Shown: positions 46,860 to 55,696, counted from the stretch's first letter. The stretch: DNA of 64,000 nucleotides from CAWKGV01 sp963849305 (GCA_963849305.1 CAWKGV010000003.1:248001-312000); one strand, 5' to 3'. Program-made: numbers and translations. The notes: generated by a model from the sequence alone, not told the origin.

Positions 46860-48206
46860 ATGAGCCTTATTTGCCGCCGCGCGCCGGCGGTCTTTGCCGG
46901 CGCGCTTCTCCTGCCCGTAGCGCCGGCATTTGCAGCCGGTCCAACTTCTCGCATCGACACCGGCGACACGGCCTGGATGCTGACCTGCACCGCGCTTGTA
47001 TTGGTGATGACGGTCCCAGGCCTCGCGCTCTTTTATGCTGGGATGGTGCGCAAGAAGAACGTGCTGGCCACCATGATGCAGTCCTTCAGCCTGTGCGCGC
47101 TGGTTAGCGTGCTTTGGATGGTGCTCGGCTATAGCCTCGCCTTCACCGCGGGAGGCGCTTTCATTGGCGATCTGTCGCGGCTGTTCCTGAACGGGCTCGG
47201 CACCGGCTGGGACCAGCCGTTCACCCTCGGTGCCACCAGCGCCAACCCGTTGCCCATGACCATCCCCGAAAGCGTGTTCGTGATGTACCAGATGGCCTTC
47301 GCCATCATTACCCCCGCCGTGGTCACGGGCGCTTTCGCGGACCGGATGCGCTTCTCGGCCTTGATGGTGTTCATGACCATTTGGTCGCTCGCGGTCTATG
47401 CGCCGATCGCGCACTGGGTCTGGGGGCCCAACGGCTGGCTCAACCTGCTGGGCGTAGCCGATTTCGCGGGCGGCACGGTGGTCGAAGTCAACGCAGGGGT
47501 GGCCGGTCTCGTTTGCGCCCTCGTGCTTGGCCGTCGGCTCGGCTACGGCTCGGAGAACCTCGCACCGTGGAATCTCGCCTACGCCGTGGCCGGGGCCGGG
47601 CTGCTTTGGGTCGGTTGGCTCGGCTTCAACTCCGGCGGCGCGCTTGGGGCCGGTGGGCGCACCGGGATGGCGGTGCTCGCCACTCAAATCGCGGCCGCCG
47701 GGGCCACGCTGGCCTGGAGCCTCGCGGAACGGCTGCTGCACGGCAAGGCGTCGGTGCTGGGCGCGATCTCGGGGACGGTTGCCGGCCTCGTCGCGATCAC
47801 CCCGGCGGCCGGCTTCGTCCTGCCGGGTCCGGCGCTCGCCATCGGGATTGTCGCCGGTATCGCGTGCTTCTATGCCGTCACCGTGGCCAAGCCCCGGTTC
47901 GGCTACGACGATAGCCTGGATGCATTCGGCGTGCATGGCGTGGGCGGGATGGTGGGAACGTTGCTGACCGGCGTGTTCGCTTTCGGTCCGCTCACGGCCA
48001 CCTCGGCGCTGCCGCAAGGCGCCTATGCCGGCGGCCTCCATTTGCTCGGGGTTCAGGCGCTGGCGGTGGCGGTCACCATCGGCTACAGCGGCGCCGTTAC
48101 CTGGGTTGCGCTCAAGCTCACGGATTCCGTGGTGGGCCTGCGCGTGAGCCGCGAGCAAGAGCGCGAGGGGCTCGATATCGCGCTCCACGGCGAGCAGGTT
48201 TTCTGA
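46860..48206 (+). CDS. amtB: Ammonium transporter
   Basis: 448 residues with a cleavable signal-like N-terminus (PAVFAGALLLPVAPAFAAGP) and about eleven membrane helices. Amt motifs are GDTAWMLTCTALVLVMTVPG, LFYAGMVRKKNVLATMMQSF, the pore region with AVYAPIAHWVWGPNGWL, and DDSLDAFGVHGVGGMVGTLL with the twin-histidine second residue. It conducts ammonium into the cell. A glnK gene, usually adjacent, is not in view. Confidence 0.95.
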   Translation: MSLICRRAPAVFAGALLLPVAPAFAAGPTSRIDTGDTAWMLTCTALVLVMTVPGLALFYAGMVRKKNVLATMMQSFSLCALVSVLWMVLGYSLAFTAGGAFIGDLSRLFLNGLGTGWDQPFTLGATSANPLPMTIPESVFVMYQMAFAIITPAVVTGAFADRMRFSALMVFMTIWSLAVYAPIAHWVWGPNGWLNLLGVADFAGGTVVEVNAGVAGLVCALVLGRRLGYGSENLAPWNLAYAVAGAGLLWVGWLGFNSGGALGAGGRTGMAVLATQIAAAGATLAWSLAERLLHGKASVLGAISGTVAGLVAITPAAGFVLPGPALAIGIVAGIACFYAVTVAKPRFGYDDSLDAFGVHGVGGMVGTLLTGVFAFGPLTATSALPQGAYAGGLHLLGVQALAVAVTIGYSGAVTWVALKLTDSVVGLRVSREQEREGLDIALHGEQVF

Positions 48207-48278
48207 TACATCGCAGTTGGTTCGCGGTTATGCTTGTGGCCGCGCACGAAAATAGAGCGCCCGAGGTCCCGAGTTCGC

Positions 48279-50744
48279 ATGGCCGCCGCCGCCCGCTCCG
48301 CTCCCGCCGGTCGTATCCCGACCGGCGGCAATCGTTTCGCCTCGCCCGCCATCCGTGCCCTGATGCGGCGCCGGACGGCGGAATTGAGCGGGCTGGCGTT
48401 CGGGATCGCGGGGGTCGCCCTGCTGGTCGCGCTGGCGAGCTACGACCCGCGCGACCCCAGCTTCGACACCGCCTCCGACGTCCGGGCCCACAACCTGGCG
48501 GGGCCGCTCGGCGCCGCGCTGTCGGATCTGATGCTGCAAGGCTTCGGGCTGGCCGCGGCGCTGCCTAGCCTCGCCATGCTGGCCTGGGCCTGGCGGCTAG
48601 CATCGCGGCGCGGGCTGGTCAGCCCGCCGGCCCATATCGCCGCCACCATCGCCGGGATCCCGGTGCTTGCCGCCGCGTTCGCGGCCCTCCCCTCGCCGCA
48701 CCCGATCTTGTGGCCGACTACGGCGGGGCCGGGGGGCGCTGTCGGCATGGTGCTCGCCGACATCGCCCTGGCGGCGGGCAAGGGCGTGCTCGGCCCGCTC
48801 GGTTTGGGCCTGGTCTGGGTCATCGGCTGGGCGCTCGCGGCCACGCTTGTCTTGCTGGCCTGCGGGCTGTCGGGTGAGGAGTGGCGGGCGATCGCTCGCG
48901 TCCTCATGGTGATCGGCCGGTTCTCGGTCTCCACCGGATGGAGTGCGGCGAAAGTCACGGCGCGCCTGACCTCCGGCGGCGCGGCTTACGCGGCGCCATT
49001 GGCTCGCCGTGGTCTGCCGCTGCTGACCCGTTTGCGCCTGCGCCGCCCGGCGGCCGCACCCGACCCGGACGGGCCGCCCCCAGTGGCCACGTTGCGCGAG
49101 CCGCGCGCCGAGGGCGTGCGCTCGTTGGTACCGGAACCCGACGCCCCGCCCCCCGCGCCGGCCGCCCGATCCATGGTGCGCGCCGCGCCGACGCGGGCCA
49201 AGCCGCACCAGGAGAGCCTGCCGCTGGCCGAGCCCGGCTGGCGCTTTCCGCCACTGTCGCTGCTCAAGTCCCCGCCCGCGCGCGCCAGCAACGGCCCGAC
49301 CGCCGAGGCGCTGGAGGCCAACGCGCGGCTGCTGGAGACCGTGCTCTCGGACTATGGCGTGCAGGGCAGCATCGTGGAGATCCGCCCCGGCCCGGTGGTG
49401 ACGCTGTATGAGCTGGAACCAGCGCCCGGCATCCGCAGCGCCCGCGTGATCGGCCTGGCCGACGACATCGCCCGCAGCCTGTCGGTCACGGCGGTCCGCA
49501 TCGCCACCGTGCCCGGACGCAACGTGATCGGCATCGAGCTGCCCAACGCCAAGCGCGAGACCGTGTTCCTGTCCGAGATCCTGGCTGCGGACGACTTGCA
49601 AAAACATCCCGGCCGGCTGGCTCTGGCACTCGGCAAGGACATCAGCGGCGCGCCGATCGCAGCCGATCTGCAACGGATGCCGCATCTGATGATCGCGGGC
49701 ACCACTGGCTCGGGCAAGTCGGTCGGCGTCAATGCGATGATCCTGAGCCTGCTCTATCGCCTGGCCCCCGACCAGTGCCGGCTGATCCTGATCGACCCGA
49801 AGATGCTGGAGCTTTCGATGTACGAGGGCATCCCCCATCTGATGGCGCCGGTCGTGACCGAGCCGGCCAAGGCCGTCACCGCGTTGAAATGGACCGTGCG
49901 CGAGATGGAGCGTCGCTACCGGGCGATGAGCCAATTGGGGGTGCGCAATATCGGCGGCTACAACGACCGTGCCGCCGAGGCCCGCGCCAAGGGCGAGGTG
50001 ATCACGCGCCGGGTGCAGACCGGCTTCGACCCCGACACCGGCCGGCCCACCGTCGAGGAGCAGCCGCTCACCTTGGAGGCGATGCCGTTCATCGTGGTGG
50101 TGGTTGACGAGATGGCCGACCTGATGATGGTAGCCGGCAAGGAGATCGAGGCGGCGGTGCAGCGGCTGGCCCAGATGGCGCGCGCGGCCGGCATCCACGT
50201 CATCATGGCCACCCAGCGCCCCTCGGTCGATGTGATCACCGGCACGATCAAGGCCAACTTCCCGACCCGGATCAGCTTCCAGGTGATCAGCAAGTTCGAC
50301 AGCCGCACCATCCTGGGCGAGCAGGGAGCCGAGCAACTGCTTGGCCAGGGCGACATGCTCTACATGGCCGGGGGCGGGCGGATCACCCGCGTCCACGGCC
50401 CCTTCGTCTCCGACCAAGAGGTTGAAAAGGTCGTAGAATTCCTGCGCGAGCAGGGCGAACCCGCCTATGTCGAGTCCGTCACCGAGCTCGAGGATGACGA
50501 CGGCGTGGCCGCCCTGCCCGGTTTCGCGGGCGGCGATGGCGGCGAGCGGGGCCTCTATGAGCAGGCAGTGGCCGTGGTGGCGCGCGAGGGCAAGGCGTCC
50601 ACCTCGTTCATCCAGCGCCACCTGAATATCGGCTACAATCGCGCCGCCAAGCTGATCGAGCAGATGGAAAAGGAGGGCGTGGTCGGCCCCGCCAACCATG
50701 TCGGCAAGCGCGAGGTTCTGGTCCGCCACGCCCCCGAGGATTGA
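48279..50744 (+). CDS. ftsK: DNA translocase FtsK
   Basis: 821 residues from ATG 48279. Four N-terminal membrane helices end near residue 190, followed by a short Pro/Ala-rich linker. The motor has Walker A GTTGSGKSVGVNAMI near 474, Walker B FIVVVVDEMADLMM and ATQRPSVDVITGTIKANFP. The last ~70 residues are the gamma winged helix (STSFIQRHLNIGYNRAAKLI) that reads KOPS and activates XerD. It pumps DNA through the division septum and resolves chromosome dimers. The segment encoding gamma is copied at 56180-56382. Confidence 0.95.
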   Translation: MAAAARSAPAGRIPTGGNRFASPAIRALMRRRTAELSGLAFGIAGVALLVALASYDPRDPSFDTASDVRAHNLAGPLGAALSDLMLQGFGLAAALPSLAMLAWAWRLASRRGLVSPPAHIAATIAGIPVLAAAFAALPSPHPILWPTTAGPGGAVGMVLADIALAAGKGVLGPLGLGLVWVIGWALAATLVLLACGLSGEEWRAIARVLMVIGRFSVSTGWSAAKVTARLTSGGAAYAAPLARRGLPLLTRLRLRRPAAAPDPDGPPPVATLREPRAEGVRSLVPEPDAPPPAPAARSMVRAAPTRAKPHQESLPLAEPGWRFPPLSLLKSPPARASNGPTAEALEANARLLETVLSDYGVQGSIVEIRPGPVVTLYELEPAPGIRSARVIGLADDIARSLSVTAVRIATVPGRNVIGIELPNAKRETVFLSEILAADDLQKHPGRLALALGKDISGAPIAADLQRMPHLMIAGTTGSGKSVGVNAMILSLLYRLAPDQCRLILIDPKMLELSMYEGIPHLMAPVVTEPAKAVTALKWTVREMERRYRAMSQLGVRNIGGYNDRAAEARAKGEVITRRVQTGFDPDTGRPTVEEQPLTLEAMPFIVVVVDEMADLMMVAGKEIEAAVQRLAQMARAAGIHVIMATQRPSVDVITGTIKANFPTRISFQVISKFDSRTILGEQGAEQLLGQGDMLYMAGGGRITRVHGPFVSDQEVEKVVEFLREQGEPAYVESVTELEDDDGVAALPGFAGGDGGERGLYEQAVAVVAREGKASTSFIQRHLNIGYNRAAKLIEQMEKEGVVGPANHVGKREVLVRHAPED

Positions 50745-50924
50745 CCACGTCAACGCCTGAAGCTCCCTCTCCACGCCGCGCGGACGTGGGTAGGGCCGCC
50801 ACAGCCCCTTGAACCCACCCCCAACCAACCCCAGAACGAGCGTGGAACATTCCGGAGGTGCCCGAACCTGTCCGGCCCGCTTGACGCATTCGTCCCCTCC
50901 TTCGCGCCCGCCGATGCGGCCGCG

Positions 50925-51693
50925 ATGCCCGAGCCTGTCCGGGCGCGGCAAGCCCTCCGCCACAAGCTTCGGCAAGCCGGCGCTCGCCTGTTCGCCGAGC
51001 ACCTCACCTCCGGGGTCGGCATCGACCGGGTGGCGCGCCGCGCCGAGGTCGGGTGGAAGTCGGTCAAATTCCTCTACGCGAACGGCCGCGAACTGCTCGC
51101 CGACATCCTCGAGGAGCATTTGGCCGCGCTCAGCGCCGCGGTCTGCGCCGCGCATGACGAATGGAGCCGCTCGGCCCCCGAGGTGCTCCTCGAAGCGCTG
51201 ATCCGCGCTTGGCTCGACGCCATCGCCGCCTCGCCTGATGCGCACCGCCTGCTGCTGCTCTGCGTCCACGAGCTGGAGGAGGGATCGCGCGAGTCCTTCC
51301 GGCTGAAGCGGCAAGTGCTGTTGGAGACGATTCTCGCCGCCGTTCCCGGCCGCGGTGCCCGGTCTCGCCGACCGCCCCAGCGCGGCCGATCTGCTGTTGC
51401 CGGTGCTCGAATCCCTGCTGAGCCCGCTCGCCCGCCCCTTGCCGCCGGAGCCCGCCGCCCGGCGCCGCCTCGCCCGCTGCATCGCCGGGATTCTGCTGGC
51501 GGTCGGGCAGGCGGAGGCGGAGGGCGCCTGGCCTCGCTTGGGCACCGTCGCCGGCGGCGCGCGCGGCCGGCTGCGCCTCGGCGCCGAGGAAGCCCGGACC
51601 CGCTGGGGCGAGGTGCTGGCGGCGGCCGGGTCGGGAACCGAGGTGGTCATCACCCGCCGCGGCCGCCCCTCGGTGCGGCTGGTCGGGGGGTGA
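50925..51693 (+). pseudogene. TetR-type regulator fused to a Phd-like antitoxin domain, frameshifted
   Basis: From ATG 50925 the N-terminal DNA-binding region (RHKLRQAGARLFAEHLTSG, VGIDRVARRAEVGWKSVKFL) is a TetR helix-turn-helix. After LLETILAAVPG the frame moves by one base near 51340-51355 to VPGLADRPSAADLLLPVLES. The second frame finishes the TetR ligand domain and ends with RTRWGEVLAAAGSGTEVVIT and RRGRPSVRLVGG, a Phd/YefM antitoxin module. A TetR-Phd fusion is unusual. Two palindromes just downstream are candidate operators. Either a pseudogene or a sequencing error. Confidence 0.65.
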
Positions 51694-51702
51694 GCGCGTG
51701 AG

Positions 51703-51718
51703 CGAACCGTGCGGTTCG
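51703..51718. promoter_or_regulatory. Operator-like palindrome 1
   Basis: CGAACCGTGCGGTTCG is a perfect palindrome (7-bp arms, TG centre), ten bases after the TetR-Phd stop. Its centre is 30 bp, about three helical turns, from palindrome 2. A degenerate version recurs at 56437-56453 before the RTX-like gene. Confidence 0.55.
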
Positions 51719-51732
51719 CGCGCGCTTGGGGT

Positions 51733-51748
51733 CGAACCGCACGGTTGG
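51733..51748. promoter_or_regulatory. Operator-like palindrome 2
   Basis: CGAACCGCACGGTTGG, a near-perfect copy of palindrome 1. Together they look like a cooperative dimer-binding site for the upstream TetR-type protein or for another repressor. Confidence 0.55.
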
Positions 51749-51779
51749 CGTTAAGCCTCGCTCAACCTTTTCACGACCC

Positions 51780-51920
51780 CGCCGAAGCCCGGCCGCGCTC
51801 GATCACGAAAGCGCGAGGAAGACCGGCTGTCTCACGCCGTAAATCTTTCTTTATGAAACCGAGAGTGGTCTCGCCGGCGACGACATGATCGCGCTGGTCG
51901 GCTACGATTCCGTTGCGGGA
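51780..51920 (+). pseudogene. Remnant of an RTX-like gene and its leader
   Basis: Bases 51780-51850 resemble the leader at 56512-56575 (AGCCCGGCC, then ATCACGA, GCGCGAG, TCTCACGC). Bases 51876-51920 encode GDDMIALVGYDSVAG, closely matching GNDMLALVGYDTVAG of the RTX-like protein ending at 57913. The body of the gene between them is deleted. Confidence 0.6.
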
Positions 51921-52062
51921 TGGCAGGCATCAAGAAAGGCCAGCGTCTTCCCGCGCGCGGCCAGACGAGCAAGCGTCCCACGCAGGTCGGCATAGCGGAC
52001 GCCGGTGCGGCGCAGCCTGATCTCTCTTGAATTTCTACCTCGTGAGGAAGTAGGAAATCACG
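51920..52062 (-). pseudogene. Caspase-like (peptidase C14) fragment
   Basis: Read on the minus strand, 52062 to about 52030 gives DFLLPHEVEIQER; after a shift, 52015 to 51921 gives RLRRTGVRYADLRGTLARLA, ARGKTLAFLDACHP. FLLPHE and LDACH are characteristic of bacterial caspase-family proteases, the latter bearing the catalytic cysteine. The rest of the gene is missing on both sides. Bacterial caspase-like proteases occur in stress and defence systems. Confidence 0.55.
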
Positions 52063-52566
52063 GTTGGCATCGATTACGGGGAAATGCGAGGAAATGGCCT
52101 GCGAGAGAGGCCCAGCAGATCGCCAGGCGTCTCCTTTTCAGTCGGAGGGGTTTGTTATCGTAATCGTATGGGTTTAGACGTGCGATATGGCTGAACATTG
52201 CCAACTTTCACGGCGCCAGATTTGGGCCGCCGCTCTAAACGAGTTCCAAAACGAAGCTCCTTCTGACGGCACATCACCAGATAGGGTGTCCGTGTCGGTT
52301 CCCCAAACATCGCAGGCGCGGGTAGATAACGCTCGTGCCGTGTCTTGCGGTGTGCCGGGCTGGAGAACGGCTGGATCGAGCAGGGAGCGCAGGCAAGTCA
52401 ATTGCAGAATGCTCGCCCTAAGGAAAACTCGACGTGGGCTTATCGAAAGCACGATCACTCTCGCTGCCGCATTCACAAAGCCATGTTATGCCGATTTGCT
52501 TAGTCCTTTATCTCTCAAGGAATGCAGAGCAAAAACATCTCATGGAGTGAAGGGGAATTGACCCAG
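52063..52566. other. 504-bp stretch without a supported gene
   Basis: Open frames at 52187-52561 (+) and 52174-52476 (-) look unlike proteins and have no family. The region is lower in GC than its surroundings from about 52140 onward and may be debris of a mobile element. Confidence 0.35.
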
Positions 52567-52779
52567 ATGACAGTCAGCCTGGGTGGAGCACCGATACTGG
52601 ACTTTGTACGCGGAAGCCTTGTTATAACGCTCAATGAAATAGGAAAGTGGGGTGTTGGAGCGGCCTCGTTCGAAGCGCTTGTGCGGACGCACGGCTACGC
52701 GACCTCTAATCTAGCTCTTTCTGTTGAGTTTATCGCTCGAAGGGAAGGCCAATGGAAGGTTATACACCATGGGACATAG
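52567..52779 (+). CDS. Small protein of unknown function
   Basis: 70 residues from ATG 52567 (MTVSLGGAPILDFVRGSLVI); an in-frame ATG at 52522 would give 85. The composition is protein-like (EIGKWGVGAASFEALVRTHG) and AT-richer than the chromosome. It overlaps the next small ORF by 28 bases. It could be the N-terminal part of one protein split by a frameshift with that ORF. No family recognised. Confidence 0.4.
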   Translation: MTVSLGGAPILDFVRGSLVITLNEIGKWGVGAASFEALVRTHGYATSNLALSVEFIARREGQWKVIHHGT

Positions 52780-52922
52780 AAGGCATCAACGTATTCTGCG
52801 AGGGACGACCAGGTAAACTTACATCATTCGGCGGCACAACATATGCTTATCCTGAGTTTTATTTGTCAGAGTATTATAATTGGCGAGTTAAGGACGCCGG
52901 CAACTGGCTCAAGTGCGAATGA
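52752..52922 (+). CDS. Small aromatic-rich protein of unknown function
   Basis: 56 residues beginning MEGYTPWDIEGINVFCEG and rich in Tyr/Trp (YAYPEFYLSEYYNWRVKD). GAAGGGAAGG precedes the ATG. It ends 28 bases before the L,D-transpeptidase-like gene. The position next to a possible effector raises the idea of an accessory or immunity role, which is speculation. Confidence 0.4.
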   Translation: MEGYTPWDIEGINVFCEGRPGKLTSFGGTTYAYPEFYLSEYYNWRVKDAGNWLKCE

Positions 52923-52950
52923 GTTTGCTTTGTTCCTATATGGTGAATAA

Positions 52951-53839
52951 ATGGCCGCGATCAATGTCCTTCTGCCAAACGATAGGCGCAAGGAAGGATC
53001 CCTTCGCGTCCTTGATGCGAATGGGAGAACAATACTTGGCCCGTTTCCAGTGCTTGGTAGATCAGCAAACGATATTGCAAAAAAGGCTGCGAATCCCGAC
53101 CATGACAGATTAAGGAAGTATGGAGACACCCCCGTTAGGAAACTACAAAGCAGGCCGAGTGCTCAGAACCGATATTCCTGGGACTAGGCTAAATAATTCT
53201 CATTCATACGGACCGAACGGCGCTATTTTACTTTATCCTACAGCAGGGGAAGCCCTGCATGCTGCTCAGGTATTCCAGCGAGATAGCATTCTCATTCATG
53301 GTGGTGCGCCCGGACCAGACGGGACTCTGCGGCCCACTGGAGGGTGTCTGAGGTTAAGTAACTCCGATATGAAGCAGCTGTCCGATATCGTTATGCTAAT
53401 ACAGATGCTCGGCGATCCTATTAATGCATGTTCAATCAATCACGGTATTGAAGTGTCAGTGAGAGGTGTCGCTACGGATCCCGGGGAAGATTATGACCGA
53501 GTGTCGGATCCGCCGGATGTTACCGGCGTACCAGAGATGGCCAACCCCTATGAACCACCACACACACCTCCACCTGGATACGCGATCCACAAGACCCCGG
53601 TTAGACGAGGCCTCGCACTACATCCAGGGGCGCCGTCCTCTGGCCCATCGTCGTCGGGAAGTGGGCCTTCAGGTGGACCGGGAACTAGTGGGATTGGTCC
53701 CCCGCCAGTAACTCCCCATAATCAGGAACGAGAGCCGACGTACGTCACCCCCATTACGCCACCCAGGTCGCACACCCAAACTGTGACGCCTCAGCAACCA
53801 CCTTCCGGCGTTCACGGAATGCCCGGTCATCTACCTTAG
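52951..53839 (+). pseudogene. L,D-transpeptidase-like (YkuD) protein with Pro-rich tail, one-base frameshift
   Basis: Frame one starts MAAINVLLPNDRRKEGSLRV and reaches KYGDTP. At the C5 run 53129-53133 one extra C breaks it; removing it gives GDTPLGNYKAG, the YkuD entry motif. The next frame has the catalytic block ILIHGG...TGGCLRLSNSDMKQL (H-G and x-G-C-x-R). It then has a ~100-residue Pro/Ser/Gly-rich tail. About 295 residues when repaired. There is no signal peptide, unlike housekeeping L,D-transpeptidases, so delivery by a specialised secretion system is possible. Codon use is AT-richer than its neighbours. Confidence 0.7.
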
Positions 53840-53900
53840 GATCGTGCCGACGGATAAGTTCCGACAGCTCATGATCCGCGGCTTTGCAAAATAAGACTTT

Positions 53901-53944
53901 CGCGCCAAAACTAGGGTCTTGAAACAATGCGCTTTTTTGGCGCG
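53901..53944. promoter_or_regulatory. Inverted repeat upstream of the resolvase
   Basis: CGCGCCAAAA (53901-53910) and TTTTGGCGCG (53935-53944) are exact complements separated by 24 bp, ending 24 bases before the resolvase ATG. This spacing fits a resolvase-binding subsite or an autoregulatory operator. Confidence 0.5.
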
Positions 53945-53968
53945 CAAGTTCGGTGCAGATATGCGAGC

Positions 53969-54514
53969 ATGAAATACGGCTATGCACGGGTATCGACGGG
54001 CCGCCAGAGTCTTGACGCTCAAGTGCGGCAACTGACCAGGGCCGGATACCGGAAGGCGTTCCGCGAGACGGCGAACGGCGCCAAGACCGACCGCGCCCAG
54101 CTTCGGCGCGCCATTGGGGCGCTTCTACCGGGCGACGTGCTGGCGGTGACGCGGCTCGACCGGCTGGCGCGATCCACCCGCGACCTGTTGAACACGCTCG
54201 CGGCCATCACCGGCAAGAAAGCCGGTTTCCGCTCGCTCGCGGACGCCTGGGCCGACACCACCACGACGCACGGGCGGCTGATGCTGACCGTGCTCGGCGG
54301 CCTTGCCGAGTTTAAGCGCGAGCTAATCCGCGCGCGCACCAGCGAAGGACGGGCGCGGGCGAAGGCGAGCGGCAAAAGTCTGGGCCGACCGCCCAAGCTC
54401 ACCCCGCACCAGCAGCGCGAAGCAATCCAGCGGCGCGACAGCGGCGAGCCGGTGCGCGAGATTGCCCGCACCTACAACGTGCACCACGCGACGATTTCGA
54501 GACTAACTCCATGA
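53969..54514 (+). CDS. Serine resolvase/invertase
   Basis: 181 residues from ATG 53969. The catalytic domain starts KYGYARVSTGRQSLDAQVRQ with the nucleophilic serine at residue 9. It continues with LAVTRLDRLARSTRDLLNTL and GGLAEFKRELIRARTSEGRA. The C-terminal helix-turn-helix is complete (REIARTYNVHHATISRL). It recombines short sites by a 5'-phosphoserine intermediate. The stop overlaps the start of the FRG gene (ATGA). Confidence 0.93.
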   Translation: MKYGYARVSTGRQSLDAQVRQLTRAGYRKAFRETANGAKTDRAQLRRAIGALLPGDVLAVTRLDRLARSTRDLLNTLAAITGKKAGFRSLADAWADTTTTHGRLMLTVLGGLAEFKRELIRARTSEGRARAKASGKSLGRPPKLTPHQQREAIQRRDSGEPVREIARTYNVHHATISRLTP

Positions 54515-55629
54515 AAGGGCAGTGGATCGGTCGCTACACTGGCTCAAACAACGGACAGTTGATCATCGAACTCGACGACATGCAGACACATTACGAAGGG
54601 GTTGCGTTTGCATACGATGACAATTCTGCGCTCCCGAGCACGTTCGTCGCGATCAAGACACCCGATATGGGCAGCACGTTCCAACTCTGTCTCGATCTTT
54701 TGCCAGTTAACCCGCGCACGGGCGACCCGGCCACTTGGGAGCAGCTTGCGGCCCTATTCCCCCCAAACGTCATATTCCCGCGTCGTGCAAACGTGAATCT
54801 TACCCTAAGTGACGACACTCTGCGAGTAAGCTGGGTAACGGACATCCAAACGACTGGGACTGCCGAAATCCCTAAGAGCCGTGCTGGAGAACCAACAGAA
54901 TACGAACCCCGGCCCGATATTGTGAACTGGGCACAGTTTAAGGCCTACGTGACCAGTCTGGAACCTCGGCGCTACATCTTTCGCGGACAACGACAACTAC
55001 AAAGATTGCGGACCGGTTTTCATCGGACAGGTCGGGCAAATCTAGCGAGGTTCTCAGCGCAAGATATTCAAACTCTGCATAGGCATCTGAGTCAGAGAAC
55101 AAGCCACATTTTCAATCTCAGCATAGCGGAGCAAAACGGCGCATTCTTTAACTTGGCTCAGCATCACGGTTACCCCACCCCGCTTCTCGACTGGACTTAC
55201 TCGCCGTATGTGGGCGCGTTCTTCGCTTATCGCCATATAAAAAATTCCGAGGCTAGAACAGCATCCGATGACAAAATGGTTCGCCTCTTTGCGTTCGATC
55301 AAGTGTTGTGGCGTAATACGTTCCCGCAACTCGTAAAAATTACCGCTTGTAGGCTGCATTTCTCTATCATGGAGTTCATAGCGATTGACAACGAGCGCCT
55401 GATACCCCAACAGTCGATTTCCAGCTTAACCAACATCGACGATATCGAAACCTATATCCGGTCAAAAGAGAGCGACGGGCGGCAATATCTACAGATCATC
55501 GACCTACCGCTGAGAGAGCGTCCCTTAGTTATGCGAGAGTTAGGCATGATGGGCATAACGGCAGGCTCACTCTTCCCCGGACTTGATGGTGCCTGCGAGG
55601 AACTCAAAGAACGATTTTTCGACCTTTGA
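54511..55629 (+). CDS. FRG-domain protein
   Basis: 372 residues. The N-terminal ~130 residues are beta-rich (MKGQWIGRYTGSNNGQLIIE) and unrecognised. The FRG domain begins near residue 150 with YIFRGQRQLQRLRTGFHRTG. It carries the hallmark block FNLAQHHGYPTPLLDWTYSP near 212-230, followed by VGAFFAYRHI. FRG domains are named for Phe-Arg-Gly and occur in many phage-defence and mobile-element genes; no activity is established. Translational coupling to a resolvase, lower GC and the position in an islet of defence debris suggest a mobile defence or addiction gene. Confidence 0.85.
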   Translation: MKGQWIGRYTGSNNGQLIIELDDMQTHYEGVAFAYDDNSALPSTFVAIKTPDMGSTFQLCLDLLPVNPRTGDPATWEQLAALFPPNVIFPRRANVNLTLSDDTLRVSWVTDIQTTGTAEIPKSRAGEPTEYEPRPDIVNWAQFKAYVTSLEPRRYIFRGQRQLQRLRTGFHRTGRANLARFSAQDIQTLHRHLSQRTSHIFNLSIAEQNGAFFNLAQHHGYPTPLLDWTYSPYVGAFFAYRHIKNSEARTASDDKMVRLFAFDQVLWRNTFPQLVKITACRLHFSIMEFIAIDNERLIPQQSISSLTNIDDIETYIRSKESDGRQYLQIIDLPLRERPLVMRELGMMGITAGSLFPGLDGACEELKERFFDL

Positions 55630-55696
55630 GGTAATGCGACCATGCTCCAAGCGCGGGGTGCGTGACTTTCCATAAAACGGTTCTGCGGCGTGTCGC

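Noticed and set aside
46722..48188. Long N-terminal extension of the UbiH frame
   Set aside because: Shadow of amtB; ATG 46721 has a strong ribosome site and the Rossmann motif follows immediately.
48597..51653. About 1000-codon minus-strand frame opposite ftsK
   Set aside because: Antisense shadow; ftsK is unequivocal on the plus strand.
52187..52561. Possible 124-residue plus-strand protein
   Set aside because: Composition (CGVPGWRTAGSSRERRQ) looks non-coding, there is no ribosome site, and an equally poor frame runs opposite.
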